A stretch of 64,000 nucleotides of DNA, taken from the NCBI GenBank assembly GCA_945881965.1, contig CAMCVS010000002.1, forward strand, positions 248,001 to 312,000, given 5' to 3'. A program made the position numbers and the translations under genes. The notes under the pieces were generated by a model. That model saw nothing but the letters and a program-made list of their open reading frames with translations, did no database searches and was not told the origin of the DNA. Shown piece by piece: positions 36,390 through 45,770 of this stretch (position 1 is the stretch's first letter; each line of letters begins with the position of its first letter). Origin of the DNA: Paracoccus haematequi. Lineage in GTDB: Bacteria > Pseudomonadota > Alphaproteobacteria > Rhodobacterales > Rhodobacteraceae.

Positions 36390-37349
36390 TCAGGCCCCCG
36401 CGATCATCTCGGATTGTTTGACGATCACCTCGGCCTGCTTGATCGAGGCGATATCGACAAGGCGGCCCTTGTAGACGGTGGCACCTTCGCCGCGCGACTT
36501 GGCGTCGTCCATCGCCTTCAGGATTTCGCGCGCCTCGGCCACGGCGGCGTCGGACGGGGTGAACACCTCGTTGGCCAGCGCGATCTGTTTCGGGTGGATC
36601 GCCCATTTGCCGACCATGCCCAGCGTGGCCGACCGGCGGGCCTGCGCGCGATAGCCGTCGTCATCCGAGAAATCGCCGAACGGGCCGTCGACGGGCAGCA
36701 CGCCATGGGTGCGGCAGGCGGCGACGATGGCGGCCTGCGCCCAATGCCAGGGGTCCGACCAATATTTCGCGCCGTCGCGCAGCAGGTAATAGTTTTCCTG
36801 CGTGCCGCCGATGCCGGTCGTCTGCATCCCCATCGAGGCGGCGAAATCGGCAGCACCGAGGCTCATCGCCACCAGACGCGGCGAGGCGCTCGCGATCTCT
36901 TCGACATGGGCGATGCCGGCGGCCGATTCGATGATCACTTCGAAGGTGATGGGTTTCGCGCGGCCCTTGGCGCGTTCAATCGCTGTGACCAGCGCATCGA
37001 CGGCATAGACATCGGCGGCGCAGCCGACCTTGGGGATCATGATCTGGTCCAGCCGGTCGCCGCATTGTTCCAGCAGGTCCACCACATCGCGATACCAGAA
37101 CGGCGTGTCCAGCCCGTTGATCCGCACCGAGACGGTCTTTTTGCCCCAATCAAGGCTGTTGACGGCGGTGATGATATTGGCGCGCGCGGCGTCCTTGTCG
37201 GTGGGGGCGACGCTGTCTTCCAGATCAAGGTTGATCACGTCGGCGGCGCTGGCGGCCATTTTCTCGAACAAGGCGGGGCGCGAGCCGGGGCCGAACAACT
37301 GGCAGCGGTTCGGGCGGGCGATGGGGGTGGGCTGAATACGGAACGACAT
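36390..37349 (-). CDS. mcl1: L-malyl-CoA/beta-methylmalyl-CoA lyase Mcl1
   Basis: A 319-residue CitE-like lyase, which I recognise as very close to Rhodobacter Mcl1. It cleaves beta-methylmalyl-CoA to glyoxylate and propionyl-CoA and condenses or cleaves malyl-CoA in the ethylmalonyl-CoA pathway of acetate assimilation. Motifs include PNRCQLFGPGSRPALFEKM, VINLDLEDSVAP (metal Asp/Glu), IMIPKVGCAADVYAVD, FEVIIESAAGI, SLGAADFAASMG and GKWAIHPKQIALAN. It suggests growth on C2 compounds without isocitrate lyase. Confidence 0.94.
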   Translation of the reverse strand: MSFRIQPTPIARPNRCQLFGPGSRPALFEKMAASAADVINLDLEDSVAPTDKDAARANIITAVNSLDWGKKTVSVRINGLDTPFWYRDVVDLLEQCGDRLDQIMIPKVGCAADVYAVDALVTAIERAKGRAKPITFEVIIESAAGIAHVEEIASASPRLVAMSLGAADFAASMGMQTTGIGGTQENYYLLRDGAKYWSDPWHWAQAAIVAACRTHGVLPVDGPFGDFSDDDGYRAQARRSATLGMVGKWAIHPKQIALANEVFTPSDAAVAEAREILKAMDDAKSRGEGATVYKGRLVDIASIKQAEVIVKQSEMIAGA

Positions 37350-37447
37350 AAGGGCCTCCGGGTAAGGATGTTGCGATCAGATTGCCCGGAGGGTTAGGAA
37401 ATTGCGCGCGCCCCCGCAAGCGGATTGTGCAGGCGCAGCAAATGGCG

Positions 37448-38305
37448 TCAGATCGCGGCGCGGCGGCTTTCGTCCAGATAGATCTCGCGCAGCCGTGCCA
37501 CCACGCTGCCTGGCTGGCCGGTGCCCACGGCAACGCCGTCGATCTGCACCACGGGCATGACGAACATGGTGGCCGAGGTGATGAACGCCTCATCGGCGGC
37601 CTGGGCTTCGGCGATGGTAAAGGGGCGCTCTTCGACCTCCATCTGGGCTTCGCGGGCAAAGCGCAGCACGGCGGTGCGGGTGATCCCGCTGAGAATCGCG
37701 TTGCCCAGATGCCGGGTGATGATGCGGTTGCCCACCACGATATAGGCGTTGTTCGACGTGCCTTCGGTGACATGGCCGTCCTCGACCATCCAGGCATCGT
37801 CGCAACCGGCCTTTTTCGCCATCATCTTGCCCATAGACGGATACAACAGTTGCACCGTCTTGATATCGCGGCGACCCCAGCGGGCGTCCTCGATGGAGAT
37901 CACCTTCATGCCCGTCTTGGCCAGCGGGGATTGCGTGATGCCGGGTTTCGATTGCGTGAACAACACCAGCGTCGGCGGCGTGTCGGCGGGCGGAAAGGCG
38001 AAATCGCGGTCGCCGGGATTGCCGCGCGTGACCTGCAGATAGACCAGCCCGTCATGGATCGCGTTGCGCATCACCAGTTCGCGGTGGATTGCCAGCAGGT
38101 CATCGTCGGAACAGGGCGCGGCCATGTCCATCTCGGCCAAAGACCGGTGCAGGCGCGCGGTGTGGCCGGGGAAATCAATCAACTTGCCGTCCAGCACCGA
38201 TGTCACCTCATAGACCCCGTCCGACATCAGGAAGCCGCGATCAAAGATCGACACGGTGGCCTCGGATTCGGGCAGGTAATGACCATTGACATAGACGGTG
38301 CGCAT
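37448..38305 (-). CDS. Class IV aminotransferase (D-amino-acid transaminase-like)
   Basis: A 285-residue fold-type IV PLP enzyme. YVNGHYLPESEATVSIFDRGF is the family N-terminus, RRDIKTVQLLYPSMGK contains the PLP lysine, and EDGHVTEGTSNNAYIV binds the cofactor. It is closest in look to D-amino-acid transaminases of Rhodobacteraceae, but branched-chain aminotransferase or ADC lyase activity cannot be excluded from sequence. AGGAGA eight bases upstream supports the ATG at 38305. Confidence 0.9.
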   Translation of the reverse strand: MRTVYVNGHYLPESEATVSIFDRGFLMSDGVYEVTSVLDGKLIDFPGHTARLHRSLAEMDMAAPCSDDDLLAIHRELVMRNAIHDGLVYLQVTRGNPGDRDFAFPPADTPPTLVLFTQSKPGITQSPLAKTGMKVISIEDARWGRRDIKTVQLLYPSMGKMMAKKAGCDDAWMVEDGHVTEGTSNNAYIVVGNRIITRHLGNAILSGITRTAVLRFAREAQMEVEERPFTIAEAQAADEAFITSATMFVMPVVQIDGVAVGTGQPGSVVARLREIYLDESRRAAI

Positions 38306-38372
38306 CGCGGCTCTCCTGAAGGTGACCCACATGTGTTGCGTGATCGTAAAGGCGGGTCAAGAGGGGAGGGGC

Positions 38373-38448
<76 letters not shown>

Positions 38449-38539
38449 AGACCGTTCAGCCGCCAGTGGCCGCTGTGTGGCGCTGTCTAGTGAGTGGTGC
38501 GGGCGGGATCAAGCGGAAAATACCGCCCGCGCGGGTGGA

Positions 38540-38863
38540 TCACAGCTCGTCTTCGTCGCCGGGCACGTCGGTGATGTCGTCGAGGGAGACGTTGTCGTCA
38601 TCCTCTTCCTCCAGCAGCTCGTCGTCGAGTTCGATATCCACGTCTTCGTCGTCGATCACGTCCAGATCGGTTTCGGCCTCGGCGGCTTTCATCTTTTTGA
38701 TCGCGCCATCGGCGGCGTCGGCGGCAATCATGCGGCCGCGGTGCACTTCAAGCTCGACGACCTCGCCCGTGTAGGGGCTGACGATCGGGCGCTTGTTCAG
38801 GTCATAGAACCGTTTACCGGTGGTCGGGCACAGGCGTTTGGTGCCCCATTCGGGTTTGGGCAT
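38540..38863 (-). CDS. TIGR02300 (FYDLN acid) family protein
   Basis: A 107-residue small protein. The N-terminal half is conserved: PEWGTKRLCPTTGKRFYDLNKRPIVSPYTGE, with the FYDLN motif. The second half is almost pure Asp and Glu. The family is typical of alphaproteobacteria and has no known role; the two halves look like a zinc-ribbon remnant plus an acidic tail. The start MPKPEWGTK is the family start; the longer frame to 38911 is not supported. Confidence 0.9.
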   Translation of the reverse strand: MPKPEWGTKRLCPTTGKRFYDLNKRPIVSPYTGEVVELEVHRGRMIAADAADGAIKKMKAAEAETDLDVIDDEDVDIELDDELLEEEDDDNVSLDDITDVPGDEDEL

Positions 38864-38968
38864 GGAATCCCTCTTTCTTTCATCGCTTGATGATTCAGCG
38901 GCAAGTGCCATAAGCGGCAGGGCGTGTCAAAGCGAATTGCCACGTTCAGGCTGTATCTGGAACCGCAT

Positions 38969-39661
38969 ATGACCACCCATGTCCTGCCGGGCAATCCCCC
39001 GGTCGAAATCACCTTGCGGCGGTCGGCGCGTGCGCGGCGGTTGTCGCTGCGGGTGTCGGGGCTGGACGGGCGGGTGACGCTGACGATGCCGCCCCATGCC
39101 AGCACGCGGTCGGCGCTGGAATTTGCCAGCGAAAAGGCGGATTGGCTGCGGCGGCATGTGGCGGCGCGGGCCGATGATTGCGTGGTGGCCCTGGGGGGCG
39201 CAGTGTTGGTCGAGGGGCGGGAACTGCGGCTGGTGCCGCTGGCCACCGGGCGCGCGCCGCGTGTTGATGGCGATGATCTGCTGGTACCGGGGTCTGCGGC
39301 CACGGTCGGGCGGCGGGTGCAGGCGTTTCTGAAAGCGCGCGCGCGCGACCGGCTGGCGGCGGCATCGGACATGTATGCCGCCAAGCTGGGGCGCAGGTAT
39401 TCCAGCCTGACGCTGCGGGATACCCGGTCACGCTGGGGGTCGTGTTCGTCGAATGGCGGGCTGATGTATTCCTGGCGGCTGATCCTCGCGCCGCCTGCGG
39501 TTCTGGATTATGTCGCGGCCCACGAGGTGGCGCATCTGGCCGAGATGAACCATTCGCCCGCGTTCTGGGCCGTGGTGACGCGGCTTTATGGCCCCTATGC
39601 CGCGCCGCGTGGCTGGTTGCAGCGCGAAGGCGCGCGCCTGCACCGCTATCGGTTCGATTGA
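38969..39661 (+). CDS. YgjP/SprT-like zinc metallopeptidase
   Basis: A 230-residue DUF45/YgjP-like metal-dependent hydrolase. It has the zinc motif AHEVAHLAEMNHSPAFW and the family motif TRSRWGSCSSNGGLMYSWRL. Arg-rich beta strands (RRSARARRLSLRVS) form the N-terminus. The start at 38969 gives MTTHVLPG; a GTG at 38924 is possible. The function of these proteins is not settled. Confidence 0.88.
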   Translation: MTTHVLPGNPPVEITLRRSARARRLSLRVSGLDGRVTLTMPPHASTRSALEFASEKADWLRRHVAARADDCVVALGGAVLVEGRELRLVPLATGRAPRVDGDDLLVPGSAATVGRRVQAFLKARARDRLAAASDMYAAKLGRRYSSLTLRDTRSRWGSCSSNGGLMYSWRLILAPPAVLDYVAAHEVAHLAEMNHSPAFWAVVTRLYGPYAAPRGWLQREGARLHRYRFD

Positions 39662-39691
39662 CGGGGCGGGCCTTTGTGATCACATGGCGCG

Positions 39692-40354
39692 ATGACCCAG
39701 ACCCCGCGCCTTGATCCCGTTCAATCCGCCCCCGTCATGTCCGCGCATGACCGCGTCTATCGCGGCTTGCGCACGCGGATCATGCATGGCGATATCGACC
39801 CCGGTCAGGCGCTGACGCTGCGGGGCTTGGGGCGCGAGTTTGGCATGTCGATGACCCCGGTGCGCGAAGCGATCAACCGCCTGTCCGCCGAGGGTGCGCT
39901 GACGGTGTCGGCGTCGGGGCGGATTTCCACGCCGGAACTGACCAACGAGCGGATCGAGGAACTGGCCAGCCTGCGCGCCCTGATCGAGGTCGAGCTGGCC
40001 TCCCGCGCCCTGCCGCGCGCGCATCTGGCGCTGATCGAACGGTTGCAGACCATCAACAGCTCTGTGGGTGACGCGGCGGCGCGCGGCGATGCCGTGGGAT
40101 ACATCCGCGCCAATCTGGAATTTCACCGCACACTGTACCTGCGCGCCCAGGCCCCCGCGATGCTGGCCATGGCGGAAACCGTGTGGCTGCAACTGGGCCC
40201 CACCATGCGGTCGCTATATGTGCGGCTGAACCGCAAAGACCCGCCGCAATATCATCGCCTGATCCTGTCGGCGCTGCGGGCGGGGGATGAGCCCGGTCTG
40301 CGTCTGGCGGTGCGCACCGATGTCACGCAGGGGCTGCGGATGATTCAGGGCTAG
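39692..40354 (+). CDS. GntR family transcriptional regulator (FCD-type)
   Basis: A 220-residue regulator. The N-terminal winged helix (DRVYRGLRTRIMHGDIDPG, MSMTPVREAINRLSAEGAL) is followed by a helical FCD effector domain (LIEVELASRALPR, ANLEFHRTLYLRA). It probably responds to an acidic metabolite. No linked catabolic gene points to the ligand. Its TAG stop shares a CTAG with the convergent gdx stop. Confidence 0.93.
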   Translation: MTQTPRLDPVQSAPVMSAHDRVYRGLRTRIMHGDIDPGQALTLRGLGREFGMSMTPVREAINRLSAEGALTVSASGRISTPELTNERIEELASLRALIEVELASRALPRAHLALIERLQTINSSVGDAAARGDAVGYIRANLEFHRTLYLRAQAPAMLAMAETVWLQLGPTMRSLYVRLNRKDPPQYHRLILSALRAGDEPGLRLAVRTDVTQGLRMIQG

Positions 40355-40665
40355 GCGATCTTCAGCGCCACGATCCCCGCGATGATGAGGGCAATCCCCG
40401 CCACCCGCAACGCGCTGACGGGTTCGTTCAGCAAGATGACGGCGGCGATGGCGGTGCCCACGGTGCCGATGCCGACCCAGACGGCATAGGCGGTGCCCAC
40501 CGGCAGGTCTTTCATCGCCAGCGACAACAGCCAGAACGACGCCAGCGCGCCCGCGATGGTGATCACGGATGGCCACAGCCGCGTAAAACCTTCGGAGTAT
40601 TTCAGCCCCAGCGCCCAGCCGGTTTCCATCAGACCGGCCAGAACCACCAACAGCCAGGGTGACAT
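40351..40665 (-). CDS. gdx: SMR family guanidinium exporter Gdx (SugE-like)
   Basis: A 104-residue, four-segment small multidrug resistance protein with the essential Glu14 in AGLMETGWALGLK. GLKYSEGFTRLWPSVITI and KDLPVGTAYAVWVGIGTVGTAI are hallmarks of the SugE/Gdx branch, which exports guanidinium, rather than of EmrE. Its ATG overlaps the accA stop by one base, so it probably rides on the accA transcript. There is no room for a guanidine riboswitch of its own. Confidence 0.9.
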   Translation of the reverse strand: MSPWLLVVLAGLMETGWALGLKYSEGFTRLWPSVITIAGALASFWLLSLAMKDLPVGTAYAVWVGIGTVGTAIAAVILLNEPVSALRVAGIALIIAGIVALKIA

Positions 40666-41627
40666 CAGGCCGCCAGCCCCTTGGCACCCATGGTCAGGAA
40701 TTTCTTGCGCCGCGCGTCGATCAGCGCCTTGCGTTTCAGCGGCGTCAGTTCGGCCAGCATGCCCGCGATGGCATCGCCCACCGCGCCGATCGTGGTCGCG
40801 CGGTCGCGGTGCGCGCCGCCCAGCGGTTCCGCGATGATCCGGTCGATCACGGCCAGCTTTTTCAGGTCCTGCGCGGTCAGGCGCAGCGCCTCGGCGGCTT
40901 CGCGCATCTTTTCGGCGTCTTTCCACAGGATCGACGCGCAGCCTTCGGGCGAGATCACCGAATAGACCGAATGTTCCAGCATGGCCACCGAATTGGCCGT
41001 GGCAAAAGCCACCGCGCCGCCCGATCCACCTTCGCCGATGATGACGGATACCAGAGGCACGCCGATTTGTAGGCATTTCTCGGTCGCGCGCGCGATCGCC
41101 TCGGCCTGCCCGCGTTCCTCGGCGCCCTTGCCGGGATAGGCGCCGGGGGTATCGACCAGCGTGATGACAGGCAGGTTGAACCGGTCGGCCAGATCCATCA
41201 GGCGGATCGCCTTGCGATAGCCTTCGGGCCGCGCCATGCCGAAATTCCGTTCAATGCGCGTCTTGGTGTCATGGCCCTTTTCATGGCCGATCACCACCAC
41301 GGGGCGGTCCTGAAACCGCGCCAGCCCGCCCATAACGGCATGGTCATCGGCAAAGTTGCGGTCACCGGCGAGGGGCGTGTAATCGGTGAACAGCGCGTCG
41401 ATGTAATCCTTGCAATGCGGGCGTTCGGGGTGGCGCGCGACCTGACATTTGCGCCAGGGGGTCAGGTCTTTATACAGGCTGACCAGCAGTTCCTTGGCTT
41501 TCTTGTCCAGCGCGGCGGCCTCGCCGCCCACGTCTGTTTCGGGGGTGGACCGGGCGAGGGCGCGCAGTTCCTCGGCCTTGCCTTCGATTTCGGCGATCGG
41601 GCGTTCAAAGTCGAGGTAATTGGTCAT
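40665..41627 (-). CDS. accA: Acetyl-CoA carboxylase carboxyltransferase subunit alpha
   Basis: A 320-residue AccA, which with AccD transfers carboxyl from biotin to acetyl-CoA to give malonyl-CoA for fatty acid synthesis. Motifs: [74 protein letters not shown] and [18 protein letters not shown] upstream supports the ATG at 41627. It lies directly upstream of gdx. Confidence 0.97.
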   Translation of the reverse strand: MTNYLDFERPIAEIEGKAEELRALARSTPETDVGGEAAALDKKAKELLVSLYKDLTPWRKCQVARHPERPHCKDYIDALFTDYTPLAGDRNFADDHAVMGGLARFQDRPVVVIGHEKGHDTKTRIERNFGMARPEGYRKAIRLMDLADRFNLPVITLVDTPGAYPGKGAEERGQAEAIARATEKCLQIGVPLVSVIIGEGGSGGAVAFATANSVAMLEHSVYSVISPEGCASILWKDAEKMREAAEALRLTAQDLKKLAVIDRIIAEPLGGAHRDRATTIGAVGDAIAGMLAELTPLKRKALIDARRKKFLTMGAKGLAA

Positions 41628-41692
41628 GCGGCACACTCCGGTTGCGCCGCTTATATGGCGGCTGCGGCGCGGCGATGCAACATCGGCGGGTG

Positions 41693-42187
41693 TCAGTCGG
41701 CGGTGGCGGCCTGCGCGATGGCGTCAAAGGTCGCGTCCAGTTCGGAGGCGATGACGGCAAGGTCGGGGCCGCCTTCGGCCATATAAGGCGCAAAGACATG
41801 GCTGGGGGTTTTCCACGCCAGCGTTGATGACCCGTCGGCGTCTTCGGTAATGTAGAACCGGATCGGCGCTTCGATCATCGCGGCGGTGGACAGCGGCAGC
41901 ACACGGACGGCAAAGCGCGGCGCAAAGACGCCCAGCACACGGTTGCCGGGCAGGGTAATGCCCAGCCGCTTGGCGGCGTCGGTCGGGCCGGCCTCTGTCA
42001 CCACGTTCATCTGGTTGGCGGTTGTCGCGGCTTTGACCGCGTCGATCATCGCGGCATAGGGTTTGGCGCTGTCGATCACGCGCCAGCCATCGCGGGCGGT
42101 CATTGGCGCGATTTGGGGCGCGATTTGCGGTGTTTCCGCCAGCGCAGGCAGCGGCAGCAGGGCGAGGATAAGGGCAAAACGGCGCAT
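41693..42187 (-). CDS. DUF302 family secreted protein
   Basis: A 164-residue protein with a signal peptide (ending ALA, about residue 17). The DUF302-like region has [36 protein letters not shown] and [22 protein letters not shown]. The family has no known activity. AGGAG upstream supports the ATG at 42187. It is followed on the same strand by accA. Confidence 0.82.
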   Translation of the reverse strand: MRRFALILALLPLPALAETPQIAPQIAPMTARDGWRVIDSAKPYAAMIDAVKAATTANQMNVVTEAGPTDAAKRLGITLPGNRVLGVFAPRFAVRVLPLSTAAMIEAPIRFYITEDADGSSTLAWKTPSHVFAPYMAEGGPDLAVIASELDATFDAIAQAATAD

Positions 42188-42391
42188 GGGCGGCTCCTGA
42201 CGTGACATCAGCCGTCAGCCTAGCCGTCGGGCACGACAACCCCGCGTCAAACCCGCGTGAGAATGGCCCCAACATCATGCCGCGCGGTGACATCTGCGTG
42301 ATCCTGCCGGGTGCCAACCTGCGGGGGGGTGCTTGACCGGATCGGCCTTGCCGGGACAAGCTGCCGCAAATCAACCCGCCCGGAGCCCGCG

Positions 42392-43555
42392 ATGACCCCC
42401 AACGCTCTGCTGCGCCCGCTGGCCGCGCGCGACCCGGATCAGCCGCACCGGGTGTCCACCACGCTGGAACTGTTTTTTGATCTGGTCAGCGTGATTGCCA
42501 TCGCGGCGGTGACGGCGGGGTTGCACCACGCGATATCGGATGGGCACGGGGTGGACGCGCTGCCCGCGTTTGTGTTCCTGTTTCTGGCGATCTGGTGGGC
42601 CTGGATGAATTTCACCTGGTTCGCGTCGGCCTTTGACAATGATGACGCGGTCTATCGCATCCTCGTCATGGTGGTGATGGGCGGTGCGCTGATTTTCGCG
42701 GGCGGGGCGGAACAGATATTCAAGACGCTGGATTTCGGGGTCGGCCTGTTGGGCTGGATCGTGATGCGCGTGGGCATGATCGCGCTTTGGCTGCGCGCGG
42801 CGGCGGGCAGTCCGGCGCACCGTGCCACCGCGCTGCGCTATGCGGCGGGCATTGGCGTCGCACAGGTCGGCTGGACAGTGCTGTATCTGACGACCGATCC
42901 GGGTTCGACGGCGTTTTTCATCGGCGGGGCGCTGTGTTTCCTGCTGGAATGGGCGGTACCGCCATTGGCCGAAAGCCGCGCCATCACGCCGTTTCACCGC
43001 CATCACATCATCGAACGCTATGGGCTGTTGATGATCATCTCGCTGGGCGAGGTGGTGTTGGCGATTTCCATCGGGTTCGGCGCGCTTTATGGCGATGCGC
43101 CCGCCTGGGATGCGGCACCGGTATCTGTCGCGGGGCTGGTGATCGTGTTCGCGCTGTGGTGGCTGTATTTTTGCGAACATGACCATCTGCCCAACCGCAA
43201 GCTGTCGACCTCGTTGGTCTGGGGCTATGTGCATGTGGTCATCTTCATGGGGGCGGCGGTGCTGGGGGCGGCGCTGGCGGCGGCGATTGACCTAGCGACG
43301 GATCATTCCAAGGCGACACCGGATGCGGTCGCGCTGTGGATGGGGGCGGCCATCGCAAGCGTGCTGGCGGGGTTATGGGTGGCGCGCGACCGGCTGATGC
43401 CACTGCCGGTCTGGCGGCAGGCGGCGTTGCCGGTGATGGCGGCGGTGATCCTGATGGCGGGTGTTGCGGGCCTGCCCGCCGGGGTCATGGCGGCGCTGAT
43501 GGTTGCAACGGTGGTCTGGCGCACCTGGGGGCCTGCGCCCGGCCACGCGCATTAG
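42392..43555 (+). CDS. Low temperature requirement protein A (LtrA) family
   Basis: A 387-residue membrane protein with about ten hydrophobic segments. Family motifs are STTLELFFDLVSVIAIAAV, FLAIWWAWMNFTWFASAFD, ITPFHRHHIIERYGLLMIISLGE and WWLYFCEHDHLP. The family is named for a Listeria cold-growth gene; its biochemical role is unknown. CGGAG seven bases before the ATG at 42392 supports this start. Confidence 0.9.
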   Translation: MTPNALLRPLAARDPDQPHRVSTTLELFFDLVSVIAIAAVTAGLHHAISDGHGVDALPAFVFLFLAIWWAWMNFTWFASAFDNDDAVYRILVMVVMGGALIFAGGAEQIFKTLDFGVGLLGWIVMRVGMIALWLRAAAGSPAHRATALRYAAGIGVAQVGWTVLYLTTDPGSTAFFIGGALCFLLEWAVPPLAESRAITPFHRHHIIERYGLLMIISLGEVVLAISIGFGALYGDAPAWDAAPVSVAGLVIVFALWWLYFCEHDHLPNRKLSTSLVWGYVHVVIFMGAAVLGAALAAAIDLATDHSKATPDAVALWMGAAIASVLAGLWVARDRLMPLPVWRQAALPVMAAVILMAGVAGLPAGVMAALMVATVVWRTWGPAPGHAH

Positions 43556-43594
43556 CGCAAGATTTGCCGCGCCGGACGATGCTAGCCTGCCCGC

Positions 43595-44425
43595 ATGACC
43601 CATGCCAGCCGCATCACCCGCACCCTGCGCCACATCGACGCCCATCTGGCAGGCGATCTGAGCCTTGATGCGCTGGCCGAGGTGGCAGCCTTGTCGCGGT
43701 TCCATTTCAGCCGTGTCTTTCGCGGCCAGACCGGCGAAGGCGTGGCCGAGGCCGTGCGTCGTATCCGCCTGAACCGCGCCGCGCTTTTGGTGGTGGCCAC
43801 GCGCGATCCGATGGCGGCGATTGCGGCGCGGGTGGGATTCGGGCATCCCGACACGTTCGAACGCGCCTTTGCTGCCGCCTTTGGGGCCACGCCGCTGCAA
43901 ATGCGCCATGGCGGTCGCATGCCCCGTCCTCTTTTACCCCCTGAACCCGGAGAGTTCACCATGTTCCCGACCGAGATCCGAACCGCCTCCGACACCGTGT
44001 TGGCCGCGCAGCCGCATCAAGGTGCCTATAGCGATATTGGCAGCGCCTTTACGGCCCTGATGACGCGGTTGCAGCAGGCGGGGTTGTGGAAGGGGTCAGG
44101 CCCGTCCTTTGGGCTATATTACCACGATCCGTCCGAAACCCCAGTGGCTGACCTGCGGTCCCACGCCGGACAGAAGCTGGCCGATGGCGCCGAGGTGCCC
44201 GAGGGTCTGGACCGGATCACCCTTCCCGGCGGTCGCTTTCTGGTTGTGACCTGCAAGGGGCCTTTCTCGCGTCTGCCCGAGGCCTGGGCCTGGGCCTATG
44301 CCCGCGCGCTGCCCGACAGCGGCGCGACGCTGCGCGACGCGGTGCCCTTTGAACGCTATGTCACTGACAGCTTGGCCGTGAAGCCCGAGGATTACGTCAC
44401 CGAAATCTGGCTGCCGCTGGCATGA
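43595..44425 (+). CDS. AraC family regulator with GyrI-like effector domain
   Basis: A 276-residue regulator. Residues 1-105 form an AraC-type double helix-turn-helix (LSLDALAEVAALSRFHFSRVFR, DPMAAIAARVGFGHPDTFERAF). Residues about 120-276 form a GyrI-like small-molecule-binding domain (MFPTEIRTASDTVLAAQPHQGAY, RFLVVTCKGPFSRLPEAW). This is a Rob/BmrR-type design that senses organic compounds. It overlaps the next gene, a second GyrI-like protein, by four bases. Confidence 0.92.
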   Translation: MTHASRITRTLRHIDAHLAGDLSLDALAEVAALSRFHFSRVFRGQTGEGVAEAVRRIRLNRAALLVVATRDPMAAIAARVGFGHPDTFERAFAAAFGATPLQMRHGGRMPRPLLPPEPGEFTMFPTEIRTASDTVLAAQPHQGAYSDIGSAFTALMTRLQQAGLWKGSGPSFGLYYHDPSETPVADLRSHAGQKLADGAEVPEGLDRITLPGGRFLVVTCKGPFSRLPEAWAWAYARALPDSGATLRDAVPFERYVTDSLAVKPEDYVTEIWLPLA

Positions 44426-45060
44426 CCGGGGCCGCCACGGCACCCAAGCTGGATTTTCGCAAGTCCGACCGGGCGCTTTATTCCGGCGTTCCGGGCCGGA
44501 TCGTGGCGGTTGATGTGCCGCCGATGACCTATCTGGCCATTGACGGCGCGGGTGCCCCCGAAAGCGCTGCCTATGCCGCCGCACTGGCGGCGCTGTATCC
44601 GTTGGCCTATGGGATAAAATTCCGGCTGAAAGCGCGGGGGGCGGATTTCACTGTGCCGCCGTTGCAGGCGATCTGGACCGCTGCGGATATCAGCGCCTAC
44701 GTGCGGGGCGCGCGCGACGAATGGCGCTGGACGGCGATGCTGCGCCTGCCCGACAGCGTCACGGGCGATGATCTGGAACAGGTCCGTGCTTTGGTTCTGG
44801 CCAAACCGGTCGCGCGCGAGGCGGCGACGGTCACGCGGGTGCGCCTGACCCGCCTGCACGAAGGTCTGTGCCTGCAACTGCTGCATATCGGCCCCTACAG
44901 CGCCGAAGGCCCGGTATTGCACCACCTGCATACGGTCGAAATGCCCCTGCGCGGCCTGACCTTTGCCGGCGATCATCACGAGATCTACCTGTCCGATCCG
45001 CGCCGCGTGGCCCCTGACCGGTTGCGCACGATCCTGCGCCAGCCCGTGCGACCGATCTAG
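44422..45060 (+). CDS. GyrI-like small-molecule-binding protein
   Basis: A 212-residue stand-alone GyrI-like (SBM_bac-type) domain: LDFRKSDRALYSG, MTYLAIDGAGAPESAAYAAAL, LAYGIKFRLKA and LCLQLLHIGPYSAEGPVLHHLH. It has no DNA-binding domain. ATGA overlap with the AraC/GyrI gene suggests the two proteins are made together and may sense or sequester the same ligand (inference). Its stop shares CTAG with the convergent LysE gene. Confidence 0.86.
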   Translation: MTGAATAPKLDFRKSDRALYSGVPGRIVAVDVPPMTYLAIDGAGAPESAAYAAALAALYPLAYGIKFRLKARGADFTVPPLQAIWTAADISAYVRGARDEWRWTAMLRLPDSVTGDDLEQVRALVLAKPVAREAATVTRVRLTRLHEGLCLQLLHIGPYSAEGPVLHHLHTVEMPLRGLTFAGDHHEIYLSDPRRVAPDRLRTILRQPVRPI

Positions 45061-45662
45061 CCCGCCAGCATCGGCCAGATCACGGGGATCAGGGATGCCA
45101 CCAGTAACACCGCCATCGTCCAGTTGAACACGACCAGCCGCGTCGGGCTGGACAGCACTGCGGCCAGCCGGGTTCCCATCGCGGTCCACAGGCTGATCGA
45201 AGGCAGGTTTGTCATGGCGAACACGCCCGCCACCATGGCCACGGCCCACAGGCTGCGGTCGGGGGCGTACAGCGTGATCGCGGTCAGCGCCATCTGCCAT
45301 GCCTTTGGGTTGACCCATTGGAACAGCGCCGCCTGAATGAACGAAAACGGCCGCCCGCGCGCATCTGCCGTGCCGGGGGCGGCGGCATGGGCGATTTTCC
45401 ACGCCAGCCACAAGAGGTAGATGATCCCCGCCCCGGTCAGCAGGTCATGCGCGATAGGGACCGCCTCGAACAGTTGCATGAGGCCCACACCCACCAGAAC
45501 CACCATCAGCGAATGGCCGATGGAAATGCCCAGCATATGCGGGACCGTGCGACGAAAGCCGTAATTCGCCCCGGATGCCAGCAGCATCAGGTTGTTCGGC
45601 CCCGGCGTGATCGACGACACGAAGGCGAACAGCAACAGGCCGGTGAGGATATCCTGACTCAT
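45057..45662 (-). CDS. LysE family amino acid exporter
   Basis: A 201-residue LysE/RhtB-type exporter with about six hydrophobic segments. The N-terminal motif LLFAFVSSITPGPNNLMLLASGANYGFRRTVPHMLG and FQWVNPKAWQMAL are family marks. The substrate is unknown. The frame is open to 46505, but only MSQDILTG onward matches. Confidence 0.92.
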   Translation of the reverse strand: MSQDILTGLLLFAFVSSITPGPNNLMLLASGANYGFRRTVPHMLGISIGHSLMVVLVGVGLMQLFEAVPIAHDLLTGAGIIYLLWLAWKIAHAAAPGTADARGRPFSFIQAALFQWVNPKAWQMALTAITLYAPDRSLWAVAMVAGVFAMTNLPSISLWTAMGTRLAAVLSSPTRLVVFNWTMAVLLVASLIPVIWPMLAG

Positions 45663-45770
45663 GCCACGCGGGTTAGCGGGTTCACGGCAGCGGGGGAACC
45701 TGTGTTTCAACGATGTGAACGGCTTGCGTGGGGCGGTGCGCGGGATAATCTGCCCGCAAAGGAGACCGCC

